64,000 nt of DNA from AE-B3B sp964543295 (GTDB lineage Bacteria; Aerophobota; Aerophobia; Aerophobales; AE-B3A): the NCBI GenBank assembly GCA_964543295.1, contig CAZIXA010000001.1, positions 1 to 64,000 on the forward strand. The letters run 5' to 3'. The notes below the pieces were generated by a model. It was not told where the DNA came from and made no database searches. It saw only the letters and a list, made by a program, of their open reading frames with translations. Of this stretch, positions 33,786 through 42,390 are shown in pieces. Numbering within the stretch: position 1 is the stretch's first letter; each line of letters begins with the position of its first letter. A program made the translations under genes and the position numbers.

Positions 33786-35942
33786 TTACATTCCCAATAG
33801 CTTCTTTATTTCATCTACTTTAGCCTTTGCCTCTGCTATCTTGCCCTTCAGCTCTGCTACCTTGCTCTCAGCCTGGCCTATCTGCTCATCCAGACCCCCT
33901 ATGTCGGTCCGAAGCTGGTCGATAACGGGAGTAGAGACTATCTCAACTTTGGTTCCTGTTCTAATAGGAGCCTCACATATAGGACAGAGTAAATCTTCAT
34001 TATGTTCAGTTATCGAGGAAATCGTTACTTTTAAGACTGAGCTGCATACCGAGCAGGTTATCTCTTCAGTGGTGAAGGTTTCTTCTGGGTAACCACTGGT
34101 TATCATTATATAGTCCACATGGCTTAACATACCGTTAGTACTACAACCAAACTGGACATATCTACATCTCCCATCGGTCGCGGCTGTCTCCCAATTGCAG
34201 TCAACAGTTCCTTGATAAACTCCATCAAGATAGACATCCACAGTTGCGACAGCTTCTCCTCCAGATTTATCCACATGAAATTCCCATACGTGCCAGGCAG
34301 CCTGTTCAACAATATTTATTCCAACCTCTCCATCTACGCCACCTGCTTTCTTTATGAATAGACCATCGGAGGCAAACTGAGCATAAAATCGCCAAGTAGA
34401 TGTGGAATATTGTATGTAAGCAAAGTCGCCATCAGCTAAAGTGCCTATATTATCAAAGTAAGTTTTAATCCTAAGTGTAAATTTATCTGGTGGAGAAACT
34501 AAATCATCTCTATACCGACGAGCTCTATTTCCAGGGGCAGCTGCATTAGCGGCCATTCGCCATTGACCAGCGGGTTCTATTTCAGAGACTCCATTTATGT
34601 GATCACCATTTTTCCAACCAGTGAAATCAGAACAATTTTCATCTAATATACGAATGTCTGGATGTTCACTAGCAATATGGTCGTCAAGCTCTTTCTTTGT
34701 ACCAAAGGTAGCTCCGCAATATGGACAGGTATAAGTTACTTCTTCTCCTTCAGGCGGCGCATGAGGCCAGTCGAAGCCAGCTAATGCTGTCCTTATCTCG
34801 TTGAGGAGTGCCGCCTTTTGGGAAAGCCCAAAATTTGGAGCTGACATATACCAGCAGTAGATAGCCAGTCCGTCTTTTTCCAGGCCGATCCCGTGGGCCT
34901 GAAAACGCTCAATCATTCCCGCAATGTAGCCAGTAGGGTCACGGAAGACTCCCTCTCTAAAAGCCTGCACTACAGCCATTGCGGCTCTTCCTCCAGTATC
35001 CTTGTTCCAGCGGTTAAGGCCATAGTCCATATAGCCCTTCCAATTACCATACCAGCCTTCGGTGCCTGCATCGAAAACACCGTCATTTATGGGATAATCA
35101 GAAAGAGCAATATGGTCGGCTGCGTCAGGGTTCCAGTTGTCGTAAGGGGCATGGACGTTGGTAGTATGGCTGACCAAGAGATCACGGTCTGGATCTGCTT
35201 TCTTGAGGGCATTATACCAAGTCTGTTGCTTGTCCTTAGTGCACCAAGATTGCTGTTCAGGCTCATCCAAGAAATACCAAGCGGCTATGGCGGGGTGGTA
35301 TTTCCATTTATTTATAAAAGCAATAGCTCCGGCCAAATCTCCCTTCCCACCATAGAAAGCAGCATAAACCCCTATTGGAATAACCCACAGCCCCTTCTGA
35401 GCACACTCGTCCAGAAGAGTCTTGGTTATTCCCGTATAGCAACCGGCAGTATTGAAGCCTGCTGCTAGAATTGCATCGACATCAAAGTCCCAAGCGTAAC
35501 AAAGTTTACAACCCTTCCAGGTAAATCTTCCTGCAGGTGGAGGTGGTGGTGGAGGTGGTTCTCCTGTCTCCTCAAAGTGAAGCTCTATAAGATTAGTATT
35601 CTCGGCTGCTGAACGACCATTATACTGACGAAAACGAGCTTGAGAAACAGAGCCAGCAGTAAAAGAAACTTCTGTCCAAGCATTATTATTGATCTCTACC
35701 TGATTAAATACCTGAACCCAAACTCCATCTCTATACACTTCAACCTGAGTTGGCCCCGTAATATAATAATAGCTCCAGAAGCGAATCTTACCACACTGAA
35801 GAGCAGGAAGAGTTACGGTAATCCAAGGACTCCAACTTTTAGCGGGAACACTCTTAACAGCACGAGTGCTAGTATTATTATCTATAGCCTCATTTAGACG
35901 GCTCCAATCACCAGAGACACCAGTAGGAACACGCCAAGTCAC
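33786..35942 (-). CDS. Large multi-domain spike protein
   Basis: 718 residues from GTG 35942 (AAAGGAGATG upstream). In order: a discoidin-like beta sandwich (1-130), Pro run, a glycosidase-like TIM barrel (about 145-410: YAWDFDVDAILAAGFNTAG, WYFLDEPEQQ with a likely catalytic Glu pair), a C2H2-type finger CPYCGATF...HIASEH (about 418-440), a concanavalin-like sandwich (445-635), a zinc ribbon CSVCSSVL...CPICEAP and a C-terminal coiled coil. Adhesion plus glycan-cleaving domains suit host attachment. The coiled coil may trimerise or dock on the anchored partner encoded next. C2H2-type fingers are rare in bacterial viruses. Confidence 0.7.
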   Translation of the reverse strand: MTWRVPTGVSGDWSRLNEAIDNNTSTRAVKSVPAKSWSPWITVTLPALQCGKIRFWSYYYITGPTQVEVYRDGVWVQVFNQVEINNNAWTEVSFTAGSVSQARFRQYNGRSAAENTNLIELHFEETGEPPPPPPPPAGRFTWKGCKLCYAWDFDVDAILAAGFNTAGCYTGITKTLLDECAQKGLWVIPIGVYAAFYGGKGDLAGAIAFINKWKYHPAIAAWYFLDEPEQQSWCTKDKQQTWYNALKKADPDRDLLVSHTTNVHAPYDNWNPDAADHIALSDYPINDGVFDAGTEGWYGNWKGYMDYGLNRWNKDTGGRAAMAVVQAFREGVFRDPTGYIAGMIERFQAHGIGLEKDGLAIYCWYMSAPNFGLSQKAALLNEIRTALAGFDWPHAPPEGEEVTYTCPYCGATFGTKKELDDHIASEHPDIRILDENCSDFTGWKNGDHINGVSEIEPAGQWRMAANAAAPGNRARRYRDDLVSPPDKFTLRIKTYFDNIGTLADGDFAYIQYSTSTWRFYAQFASDGLFIKKAGGVDGEVGINIVEQAAWHVWEFHVDKSGGEAVATVDVYLDGVYQGTVDCNWETAATDGRCRYVQFGCSTNGMLSHVDYIMITSGYPEETFTTEEITCSVCSSVLKVTISSITEHNEDLLCPICEAPIRTGTKVEIVSTPVIDQLRTDIGGLDEQIGQAESKVAELKGKIAEAKAKVDEIKKLLGM

Positions 35943-35955
35943 TTAGTCATCTCCT

Positions 35956-36276
35956 TTATTTTTTTCTAAGCATCAAAATCAAGACTGCTAGCCCTATTCC
36001 CCCTATGGCAATATAGGGAAGATACTTTGTCCATACAACAGGAAGACCCCTGATTTCATCTAGGGCTGCGATAACTGCTCTTTCTACGTCTTGGTCACAG
36101 GGGCCCAGTCCATATTCTGGATGAGTATTCTCTGCCATAACAGTCTTGCATCGGCCAGTGGGCGGATAACAAACTGTGATTGGGCTGACATAAGACTCAA
36201 ACTCTGCATACTGGACAGTATAGGGGCCTGCATGACCCCAACTTGGCTCACCTTCCCAAGAGAATCCATTGGGCAT
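35956..36276 (-). CDS. Tail-anchored late protein
   Basis: 106 residues; a Cys-containing soluble part and the C-terminal anchor YLPYIAIGGIGLAVLILML followed by RKK. Sits just upstream of the spike gene. Confidence 0.6.
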   Translation of the reverse strand: MPNGFSWEGEPSWGHAGPYTVQYAEFESYVSPITVCYPPTGRCKTVMAENTHPEYGLGPCDQDVERAVIAALDEIRGLPVVWTKYLPYIAIGGIGLAVLILMLRKK

Positions 36277-36292
36277 TTTATAAACCTCCTAT

Positions 36293-36571
36293 TTAAGTAA
36301 TATGCTCCGACAATCCTGTAAGTTTAAGACGTTGGGCCACCCGTTCCATATCTTCCGGGAAATAGCGGGCTAAACCAGCGTTTTTATCCATCCACATGGC
36401 TACCGCATCCCAGAGCGGATAAATAGCCAAGTCAACCCTCACCTGCCTAGCGCACATTGCATCTTCGATGTCTCGGTCAATTAGTATGGCCAAGTCCAGC
36501 GAAGCCTTTTTGCGGTCCGTTTTTAATTTTCCGAACGCCTCATCTCTCGCTTTGTCGAAGTCTATGCTCAT
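36293..36571 (-). CDS. Hypothetical late protein
   Basis: 92 residues, helical and charged, no membrane helix. ATG 36571 overlaps the preceding stop. Unrecognised. Confidence 0.5.
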   Translation of the reverse strand: MSIDFDKARDEAFGKLKTDRKKASLDLAILIDRDIEDAMCARQVRVDLAIYPLWDAVAMWMDKNAGLARYFPEDMERVAQRLKLTGLSEHIT

Positions 36572-36915
36572 TTCTTAACCCCCAGATAAACGCATAGGCC
36601 AATACAGCCCAGCATAAGGAAAGAGAGCACCTTATGTTCCCTAATCCACTCCCAGATACCTCCGGCCATTATAGGCGGAGCTACACCTCCCATAGCAGCC
36701 TCCAAGGCATCCCAAGTCTCCTCTCCCACAATCCCGTCAATCCTGAGTCCCCAATAAGACTGGAAGCTCTTAACTGCGTGCTCGGTGGGGAAATCAAATA
36801 CTGATGTTATCTGGGCTGTCTCTAGGTATCCCAGCATATTAAGAATAGTTTGCAGATTATTGACGAAAATACCTCCATCTCCCAGTTTCAAAGTAGGTTT
36901 TGTTGCAATTGGCAT
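36568..36915 (-). CDS. Peptidoglycan-binding domain protein, tail anchored
   Basis: 115 residues. LQTILNMLGYLETAQ ... AVKSFQSYWGLRIDGIVG is a PG_binding_1 domain; the C-terminal helix VLSFLMLGCIGLCVYLGV ends in KK. Paralogue in plan of 22023-22463. Confidence 0.7.
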   Translation of the reverse strand: MPIATKPTLKLGDGGIFVNNLQTILNMLGYLETAQITSVFDFPTEHAVKSFQSYWGLRIDGIVGEETWDALEAAMGGVAPPIMAGGIWEWIREHKVLSFLMLGCIGLCVYLGVKK

Positions 36916-36916
36916 C

Positions 36917-37069
36917 TTATTTTCTCCTCTTAGCTAAGGCTACCACTAAGCCCAGTCCCAGACCTCCTGAGGCTATCCAGGGCCAGTTGGCCTTTAGCCA
37001 TTCTAAGATTCCTGTAATCGGAGGCTTAGGTTGTTCTTCCTCTTTTATTATGGCAACACCTTTTCCCAT
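36917..37069 (-). CDS. Small tail-anchored late protein
   Basis: 50 residues: charged lead (IKEEEQPKPP), amphipathic helix, then WIASGGLGLGLVVALA and KRRK. One of the shortest members of the anchored group. Confidence 0.6.
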   Translation of the reverse strand: MGKGVAIIKEEEQPKPPITGILEWLKANWPWIASGGLGLGLVVALAKRRK

Positions 37070-37077
37070 CGCTTCCT

Positions 37078-37398
37078 CTAGTCAGCTAAAACTCCACAAA
37101 TAGGGCAATATTGGTCCACATTGCGCTCCGCTGTGGGAGAGGTATAGAGCACCAGAGCAGCTCCGCAACTAGGACAAGTTATTGCCTGTGGAGTCGTTTG
37201 ATCCAAAATACCATGACCGTAGCCCTCTATCCCCAAGTCAGCACCGCATATCTTGCAGTATTGCAGGCTTTTGACTGGTTCTATCCATGGAAAGTCAAAC
37301 GGGGGTAGCTCGACAGCAACTAGCAAGAGACTTCCACACTTGGGACAGGTTACCGTCTGGACGTAGACACTTTCCTCAATTGTTACTCCCTGACCCAT
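37078..37398 (-). CDS. Double zinc-ribbon late protein
   Basis: 106 residues with two ribbons: CPKCGSLL...YCKICGAD and CPSCGAAL...YCPICGVL. No membrane helix. The ribbons resemble those at the ends of the spike and its partner, pointing to a shared docking fold in this virus. Confidence 0.65.
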   Translation of the reverse strand: MGQGVTIEESVYVQTVTCPKCGSLLLVAVELPPFDFPWIEPVKSLQYCKICGADLGIEGYGHGILDQTTPQAITCPSCGAALVLYTSPTAERNVDQYCPICGVLAD

Positions 37399-37860
37399 TT
37401 ATCTCCTCCTCCTCGCCAAAACTATAATTAGTGCAGTACCCAGCCCGGCCATAAGGCCGTAGGGCAGGTATTTGATATACCAGGCCTGGACTTCATAACC
37501 CAGCTCCCCCGGGTGCTCTATCTGGTATTTCTCTATGGCCTGCGTTACGTAATATTGAATCCTCTCTAAAGTTGCTTGGCAACACTCCTGCCAGTGGCTC
37601 ACATCATCCCAGATTTTTATGGTATGCCCCGCATAGTGGCAATAGCTGTGCCATTCCCCATTATATATTGTCGGGCCTAGCTCCTGCTCGTATCTATGGT
37701 CAAACCAGTTGTAGGCCCATTTGATGTCATCGGTAAGTCCGACTTTTCTCTCAACCGATTTGATGGCGTTCTCAACCTCAGCTTCTTTGTCGAGTTTAAC
37801 TCCACCAGTGAGGAACTTTATTAGACCTATAACTCCAACAATTATATCAATGGGACTCAT
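37399..37860 (-). CDS. Late membrane protein with two hydrophobic ends
   Basis: 153 residues; hydrophobic N-terminal 17 residues (IDIIVGVIGLIKFL), a His/Trp/Cys-rich middle, and the anchor YLPYGLMAGLGTALIIVLA ending RRRR. Could cross the membrane twice. Confidence 0.55.
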   Translation of the reverse strand: MSPIDIIVGVIGLIKFLTGGVKLDKEAEVENAIKSVERKVGLTDDIKWAYNWFDHRYEQELGPTIYNGEWHSYCHYAGHTIKIWDDVSHWQECCQATLERIQYYVTQAIEKYQIEHPGELGYEVQAWYIKYLPYGLMAGLGTALIIVLARRRR

Positions 37861-37861
37861 T

Positions 37862-38119
37862 TCATTTCCTCAAAGCGAGAACCAGAACAAGCCCTATGCC
37901 CAGCCCGCCCACTATTATCCAAGGTAGGTAAGTCTGCCAGCGTGCTGCTGCCAGTCTTGCGTCAACTATGGCGGCAATCTCTTCACGGGTCAGACCTTGA
38001 GCTTCCATAGATTCTTTTTCAGCAGTGGTGATGATCCCAACATCCACCAATTTGTTGTAAATTTCAGCTAAAGTCTCGGCTATGTTAACAATCCAATCCC
38101 ACCAATTTGCATTGGGCAT
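37862..38119 (-). CDS. Tail-anchored late protein
   Basis: 85 residues. Helical soluble part with a UBA-like string (MEAQGLTREEIAAIVDARLA) and anchor YLPWIIVGGLGIGLVLVLAL ending RK. Confidence 0.6.
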   Translation of the reverse strand: MPNANWWDWIVNIAETLAEIYNKLVDVGIITTAEKESMEAQGLTREEIAAIVDARLAAARWQTYLPWIIVGGLGIGLVLVLALRK

Positions 38120-38120
38120 A

Positions 38121-38537
38121 CTAACCTCCTTTCTTTTTCTTAACTACTGTTCCTATTGCTATACCTGCAATGCCCAGAAGGCAAAGCAACAGCCACCAAG
38201 GAAATCTAGGTAGAAAAATAGCTACTTCAAGCAAATCCAGATAGACATAGTGGGAAGCCGCAAAGCTCTCTATTTGAACTGAGAAGTCATTGTGCGGCTT
38301 GCCTATGGCATCCGAAGGCTCCCTGAATTTCAGGGAAAACTCCACATCTCTTTTCAGGGGTTCTCCCCAGAGCACCATATTGGTAATTTCAGGAAAATGG
38401 GCTAGGATGACGTCAAGAGCCTCCTGCACCGACTGAGGTGAAAGCTCAGGAGCGGTAATTCGGTAATAATAGGAATAGAGTTTATCAGGAGCAACTATAT
38501 CCCCAGCACTAATTTTCTGACGATATAAGTATTCCAC
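38121..38537 (-). CDS. Tail-anchored late protein
   Basis: 138 residues, alpha/beta soluble part, anchor WWLLLCLLGIAGIAIGTVV and tail KKKKGG. Ends one base short of the neighbouring gene, typical of this operon. Confidence 0.6.
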   Translation of the reverse strand: MEYLYRQKISAGDIVAPDKLYSYYYRITAPELSPQSVQEALDVILAHFPEITNMVLWGEPLKRDVEFSLKFREPSDAIGKPHNDFSVQIESFAASHYVYLDLLEVAIFLPRFPWWLLLCLLGIAGIAIGTVVKKKKGG

Positions 38538-38538
38538 C

Positions 38539-39102
38539 TTAGCCTCCCTTCTTCTTAGGAATAAATAGAGGAAGTAGAGATCCTACTACTACTATCCCTG
38601 CTAGAATTGTTATCCACTTCACTCCCTTAACTATTTCCTCTGATACCGTAACCAATTTTTCAACGGTATCAGGACTAAGGTTTTCTACAATTTTTCCTAG
38701 AAAGTAGAGACTAACAGGGATAGCTATAATACCTATGATTACCATAATGGGGAGCAAAACACCTGCCACTGGAATAGCAGCAGGCGTGGGGGGGATCCAC
38801 TTTATCTGGATTTGGAAAGCATTCGTATCGCTATTATAGACAAACCAGAGAACTTTAATCTCATCCTCTGGGATTTCAGTCTTGGCGGCTATTGCCTTAA
38901 CTACTCCATCTCTGAGCCACCTGGGGTCGGAAGCCCAGCCCGCCCAAGGCGAAACGAAAGGTAGCCAGTCAATCCAAGACCACCACCAAGGCTTTTCAGG
39001 AAGCGTATAGGTGAACTGGTAAACTATAAGAGGCGAAAAATCCACCTCAGTAGCTACCGCTTCCCACGTGCCATCTTGTCTATCCCCCCAAGCAGTAATC
39101 AT
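38539..39102 (-). CDS. Two-helix late membrane protein
   Basis: 187 residues. Trp-rich soluble region (KPWWWSWIDWLPFVSPWAGW), helix AIPVAGVLLPIMVIIGIIAI (near 110), and second helix WITILAGIVVVGSLLPLFI ending KKKGG. It directly follows the capsid candidate, so a capsid-membrane linker is plausible. Confidence 0.55.
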   Translation of the reverse strand: MITAWGDRQDGTWEAVATEVDFSPLIVYQFTYTLPEKPWWWSWIDWLPFVSPWAGWASDPRWLRDGVVKAIAAKTEIPEDEIKVLWFVYNSDTNAFQIQIKWIPPTPAAIPVAGVLLPIMVIIGIIAIPVSLYFLGKIVENLSPDTVEKLVTVSEEIVKGVKWITILAGIVVVGSLLPLFIPKKKGG

Positions 39103-39182
39103 AAGATTACCTCCGTACGGGGGGAACGCTATATTATAGGCATTCCCCCTCCATCTTTTGCCATTTTAGCTGCTAAGGGGGT

Positions 39183-40277
39183 CTATGCCACGAACTCAGC
39201 CGGTCTTTCGCCTACTACATCGCTTCTGGACGCTACCCGGTAGTGGGTCCTGTAAACCACGACTATGCTTGCCGGGTGTGCAATGGAGACGTTCTCGATG
39301 GTGAACTTCCAGTTGAGGTCATCCGCACTAGCTAGATAGATGCCAACGGCGGTTTTGTGGAATATCTTCTTGAAGTCAATCCAAACGACTCCAACTAAAG
39401 GTGTAGAGAGATGGAAGTCCCTCATGTTGTCGGTCTCCAGACCCATCCACTCCTTGGTGAAGAAGTCCTTTCCTTCCTTGTCGGCAATTTGAAGCTCTGT
39501 CACAATGTCGTCCCGCAAAGTGTCGGTATCGTCAAGGACCATCATCACGGCCTCTCTGAGGAAAAACCCGTTGAGGAACTTCTTCTTGAATGAAAGGCTG
39601 TCATGGGTGGCGGTTATCTGAAGCTCCTTGTCCACGTGCCACTGGGGTTGCCAGAACGAGGGGGTTCTTACCCTTCCAGGAAGAGGAACTGTGCCCGGGA
39701 AGGCCAGGGTCTCCCTTATGCCCGGCTGCAAGACCACATAACAAATTTCCAGCTCCACCCTACTCTTCTTTCCGTTTGCGTCGGCTGCCGCTATGGTGTA
39801 GCCAGTGCCGAGGTCACCTTCGTTACCCCATTTCATCTTGAAGGCCAGGTTGGAAAGCCCACGCTTGGCGATTACATCGCTAATATCGTAGTCTTCCTTA
39901 TACTCGTCCCCAAAATGAATGGGAAGGTGCCACCTCACCCACTTGGTCTCGCCTGCTGAAGGCAAGGCTTCCTTGTAGAGCGAGCCTTCGGCCCGGATGA
40001 AATCCTCGTAGTAGAGTTGCCTTCCATCATCCAACTCGCAGAACGGCGCCACATTGGTCGGCTCGATCTTGACGCTCCTCATTATCTGTCCGGGGTAGTC
40101 GGCATCTGGTGAGGGGGTGGATCCAGCCGTTACGTAGAGAAACAACTTGGCCGTCACCCGGGTGTAGTACCCAGGCAGCGTGAGGGGTATAGGGTCAATG
40201 TCGTTATTGGCATCAAAGGCTCTGGTGATTACTTCTCTCTTGGTTCTACCCAAGAGGAGTGCAGGATTTATTCTCAT
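39183..40277 (-). CDS. Candidate double-jelly-roll major capsid protein
   Basis: 364 residues, no signal or membrane helix, beta-rich. First half (about 25-200): YYTRVTAKLFLYVTAGS, GQIMRSVKIEPTN, DDGRQLYYEDF, then VRWHLPIHFGD and LSNLAFKMKWG, matching the strand rhythm of the first barrel in PM2/FLiP-type capsid proteins. Second half (about 215-350): FLREAVMMVLDDTDTLRDDI, VVWIDFKKIF and a closing SIVVVYRTHYRV strand. Length fits double-jelly-roll proteins (270-400). Its neighbours are anchored membrane proteins and a virion-type transglycosylase. Alternative: some other beta-sandwich virion protein, even an HK97-unrelated shell. Needs structure prediction. Confidence 0.6.
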   Translation of the reverse strand: MRINPALLLGRTKREVITRAFDANNDIDPIPLTLPGYYTRVTAKLFLYVTAGSTPSPDADYPGQIMRSVKIEPTNVAPFCELDDGRQLYYEDFIRAEGSLYKEALPSAGETKWVRWHLPIHFGDEYKEDYDISDVIAKRGLSNLAFKMKWGNEGDLGTGYTIAAADANGKKSRVELEICYVVLQPGIRETLAFPGTVPLPGRVRTPSFWQPQWHVDKELQITATHDSLSFKKKFLNGFFLREAVMMVLDDTDTLRDDIVTELQIADKEGKDFFTKEWMGLETDNMRDFHLSTPLVGVVWIDFKKIFHKTAVGIYLASADDLNWKFTIENVSIAHPASIVVVYRTHYRVASRSDVVGERPAEFVA

Positions 40278-40305
40278 GTTTTTTCACCTCCTAAGGTTTT
40301 TCTCC

Positions 40306-40743
40306 TTACAAAGTTGCATTCAAATCCTTGGCTGCCTGTTGGCCGTTGAGATCCGTTCGTGGGTTTGGATTTGGATTAGGGTTCGGGTGTCCAGCTATCT
40401 GTCTTTGTCCCACTTGCTTTCGTGCAGCCGTCACTGGCGGCGTGGGATAGAATATCTTGTTGAGGCCCCTCCCAATCCAAGGAGCAAGAGCTTGGTTTCC
40501 TAAACCAATTGCCAAACTCTTAGCTGTCGCTTCTCCTACCAATTTCTTAGCCTGAGGCACTAATACTGCTCCGGCGGTTCCTACCAAGGTATCAGCCCAT
40601 TTTGCCAGCTCAGTATTGGTAGGCCACTTTCTCCGAAGTGCCGCAGCGCCCAGAACTCCTCCAGCCTGAGCTATCGAGGACCAGAGAATCGCCCCGTAGG
40701 GGACGTTTCCCGCCTCAGCCGTAGCAATTTTTTCTGTCCACAT
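40306..40743 (-). CDS. Hydrophobic late protein with Asn-Pro repeat
   Basis: 145 residues. Ala/Gly-rich hydrophobic stretches (about 18-37 and 52-95), then an NPNPNPNPN run from the six-base repeat at about 40367-40387 (GGATTT/GGGTTC-like). Length of the run could vary by slippage. Next to the capsid candidate; perhaps an internal membrane or scaffold protein. Confidence 0.5.
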   Translation of the reverse strand: MWTEKIATAEAGNVPYGAILWSSIAQAGGVLGAAALRRKWPTNTELAKWADTLVGTAGAVLVPQAKKLVGEATAKSLAIGLGNQALAPWIGRGLNKIFYPTPPVTAARKQVGQRQIAGHPNPNPNPNPRTDLNGQQAAKDLNATL

Positions 40744-40757
40744 CTTTACTTACCTCC

Positions 40758-41264
40758 TTATTTTGCTTGAAGTCTTGAGTAATACTCCAAGACTTTATCT
40801 ACGTAATACTTATTTGTCGGCGTATAAGTACCTGCATTGTAGGCACTTAGAGCCTTTTCAATGTCCTCTCCGTATCTGTCGAGCTGCCATCGAAGGTATG
40901 CCGTTCCGTAATGAGTGTTCGTCTCAGGGTCAAAGAGATCATCAGGCTCTCCAGTGAATCCCATCTGCTGGGCAGTACCATACAGAACCCCCATCAGACC
41001 TCGGGAGTAGCCGTATCCTTCTCCTTCCCATCTCTTAGCGTTGGGATGCCCCGAAGACTCTTTCCAGATGACCGCCCTGATCAAGTTCTCGTCTAGGCTA
41101 TACTGCTCTGCATACTCCGTAACTATAGACTGGTAGGGGGAGAGCCGATTGAGGAATAGTCGAACTTCCCAATCCTTGACGGCTTCTGCGATTCTCGACC
41201 TGAACAGGAGCAGGGTTATGATCCCTCCCCCTAATAAAAGCCACCCTATAGTTTTGGGCTTCAT
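40758..41264 (-). CDS. Membrane-anchored lytic transglycosylase
   Basis: 168 residues. N-terminal helix (TIGWLLLGGGIITLLLF), then an SLT domain: AVIWKESSGHPNAK with the catalytic Glu, SRGLMGVLYGTAQQMG, and ALSAYNAG. PRD1 carries a comparable transglycosylase (P7) in its virion to open the wall on entry. Beside the capsid gene, it is most likely a virion enzyme. Confidence 0.8.
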   Translation of the reverse strand: MKPKTIGWLLLGGGIITLLLFRSRIAEAVKDWEVRLFLNRLSPYQSIVTEYAEQYSLDENLIRAVIWKESSGHPNAKRWEGEGYGYSRGLMGVLYGTAQQMGFTGEPDDLFDPETNTHYGTAYLRWQLDRYGEDIEKALSAYNAGTYTPTNKYYVDKVLEYYSRLQAK

Positions 41265-41482
41265 TCCTCAATGAGCTTGACTGGATGCTGACAGATTACC
41301 TCTAGCTCCTTGTAACCCTTTCGTTTGTCATGCCGGAGGACGAGATTATCCCCGCACTCACCGCACTCCTTGGACAAGGCTTTCACCACCTTGTTGACCT
41401 CCTCTTTGTCCTCAGGTGCGGGATTGAGAGTAGTCCCTCTCATCCGTATGGTCACAGTCTTATTGGAGGTAACTGTCCTCAT
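41261..41482 (-). CDS. Small late protein with Cys pair
   Basis: 73 residues; CGECGDNLVL suggests half a zinc site. Overlaps the transglycosylase gene by 4 bp. Function unknown. Confidence 0.5.
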   Translation of the reverse strand: MRTVTSNKTVTIRMRGTTLNPAPEDKEEVNKVVKALSKECGECGDNLVLRHDKRKGYKELEVICQHPVKLIEE

Positions 41483-41493
41483 CTCCTAGAGCC

Positions 41494-41760
41494 TTAGTAT
41501 TTGCAGGAAGACCTTGCAGACTTGAAGGCATCCTGAGCTTTCCCTAAGGTCCCAGGCTTTTTTCCAGCTAAATGAGAAGCCATGCAGGAAGTAATCTTGA
41601 TCAGTCTGGGGGATTTCATAATGTTCTGGGCGCTTCTTACCTGAGACGTCCCCAGAACTCCACCGTCCAAGTCCTTATGGATTTTCTTCCTCACGACCAT
41701 CATTCCCGAAGCCCTAACGTCAACTCCGCCACGTTCTGCACCAGGTATGTGTCGGCTCAT
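41494..41760 (-). CDS. Basic late protein
   Basis: 88 residues, Lys/Arg/Ser-rich, reminiscent of DNA-binding or metagenomic small phage proteins. Last residues KSARSSCKY. No family recognised. Confidence 0.5.
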   Translation of the reverse strand: MSRHIPGAERGGVDVRASGMMVVRKKIHKDLDGGVLGTSQVRSAQNIMKSPRLIKITSCMASHLAGKKPGTLGKAQDAFKSARSSCKY

Positions 41761-41763
41761 GTC

Positions 41764-42015
41764 TTACACCTCCTTCTTTGATTTTTTGTCTATCTCAACT
41801 GCTCGTGCCAGCGAAAGGTCTAGGCTGGTTTCTTTGGCGAGAAACTGCATAAACTTTGGGTCGGCACGGATTTTTTCTCCTAATTCTCTTAGGGTCATAC
41901 TGCCCTTCTGAAATTCCTTGGTTATCTTTTTGCAACCCTCATCTGGCAACTTGCAGTAGGTCTTGATCAAAACCGCTGCACCGGCTGATACATCGCAGGG
42001 AACGCACTCGCTCAT
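41764..42015 (-). CDS. Hypothetical late protein
   Basis: 83 residues from ATG 42015 (ATGA overlap). N-terminal Cys-rich (ECVPCDVSAGA), helical C-terminus. Metagenomic phages carry similar short CVPC proteins, function unknown. Confidence 0.5.
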   Translation of the reverse strand: MSECVPCDVSAGAAVLIKTYCKLPDEGCKKITKEFQKGSMTLRELGEKIRADPKFMQFLAKETSLDLSLARAVEIDKKSKKEV

Positions 42016-42266
42016 TTTGGCTCCAACCTGTAGCTCATCCACATCCCATCTTCAATTACGTTAAGCTCTCCGGTCTCTGCGACCAACGCTACTTTTGATC
42101 CCCTCCAGAGGACTGCAATTGGGCCTTCTGCTGCCAGAGGGGGAAAACCAACTCCTTTGATAAACTCATACCAAGCAGGTAGAACTAAACTCACCCACTC
42201 CATTCCGTCCACGTAGCCAACGTTGACATATCCTGAGAAAAATTGCTCTTTTGCCTTCTCAGACAA
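42012..42266 (-). CDS. Hypothetical late protein, first gene behind the tandem attenuators
   Basis: 84 residues from TTG 42266; no strong ribosome site, so the start is uncertain. Beta-rich with VAETGELNVIEDG. First gene after promoter 42482-42509 and the two motif-terminator units. Confidence 0.45.
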   Translation of the reverse strand: MSEKAKEQFFSGYVNVGYVDGMEWVSLVLPAWYEFIKGVGFPPLAAEGPIAVLWRGSKVALVAETGELNVIEDGMWMSYRLEPK

Positions 42267-42305
42267 AGGCTTGAGTCTTTCTATAGAAACGGCGATTTTT
42301 GCACC

Positions 42306-42375
42306 TCAATAAAAAAGCCTGTCCAAGACTCCCCCGAGAGGAGGAGTCGGACAGGCTACGTGTTTGCGTTCGGCC
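42306..42375 (-). terminator. Motif-terminator unit T2 in late leader
   Basis: Leftward: the conserved lead (42375-42354) runs into stem GCCTGTCC (42356-42349) / GGACAGGC (42324-42317) and a six-T run. The inner stem (GACTCC/GGAGTC) extends it. Followed directly by the 42266 gene, so it acts before, not after, a gene. Confidence 0.65.
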
Positions 42376-42390
42376 TTGCCACAACTCCAA

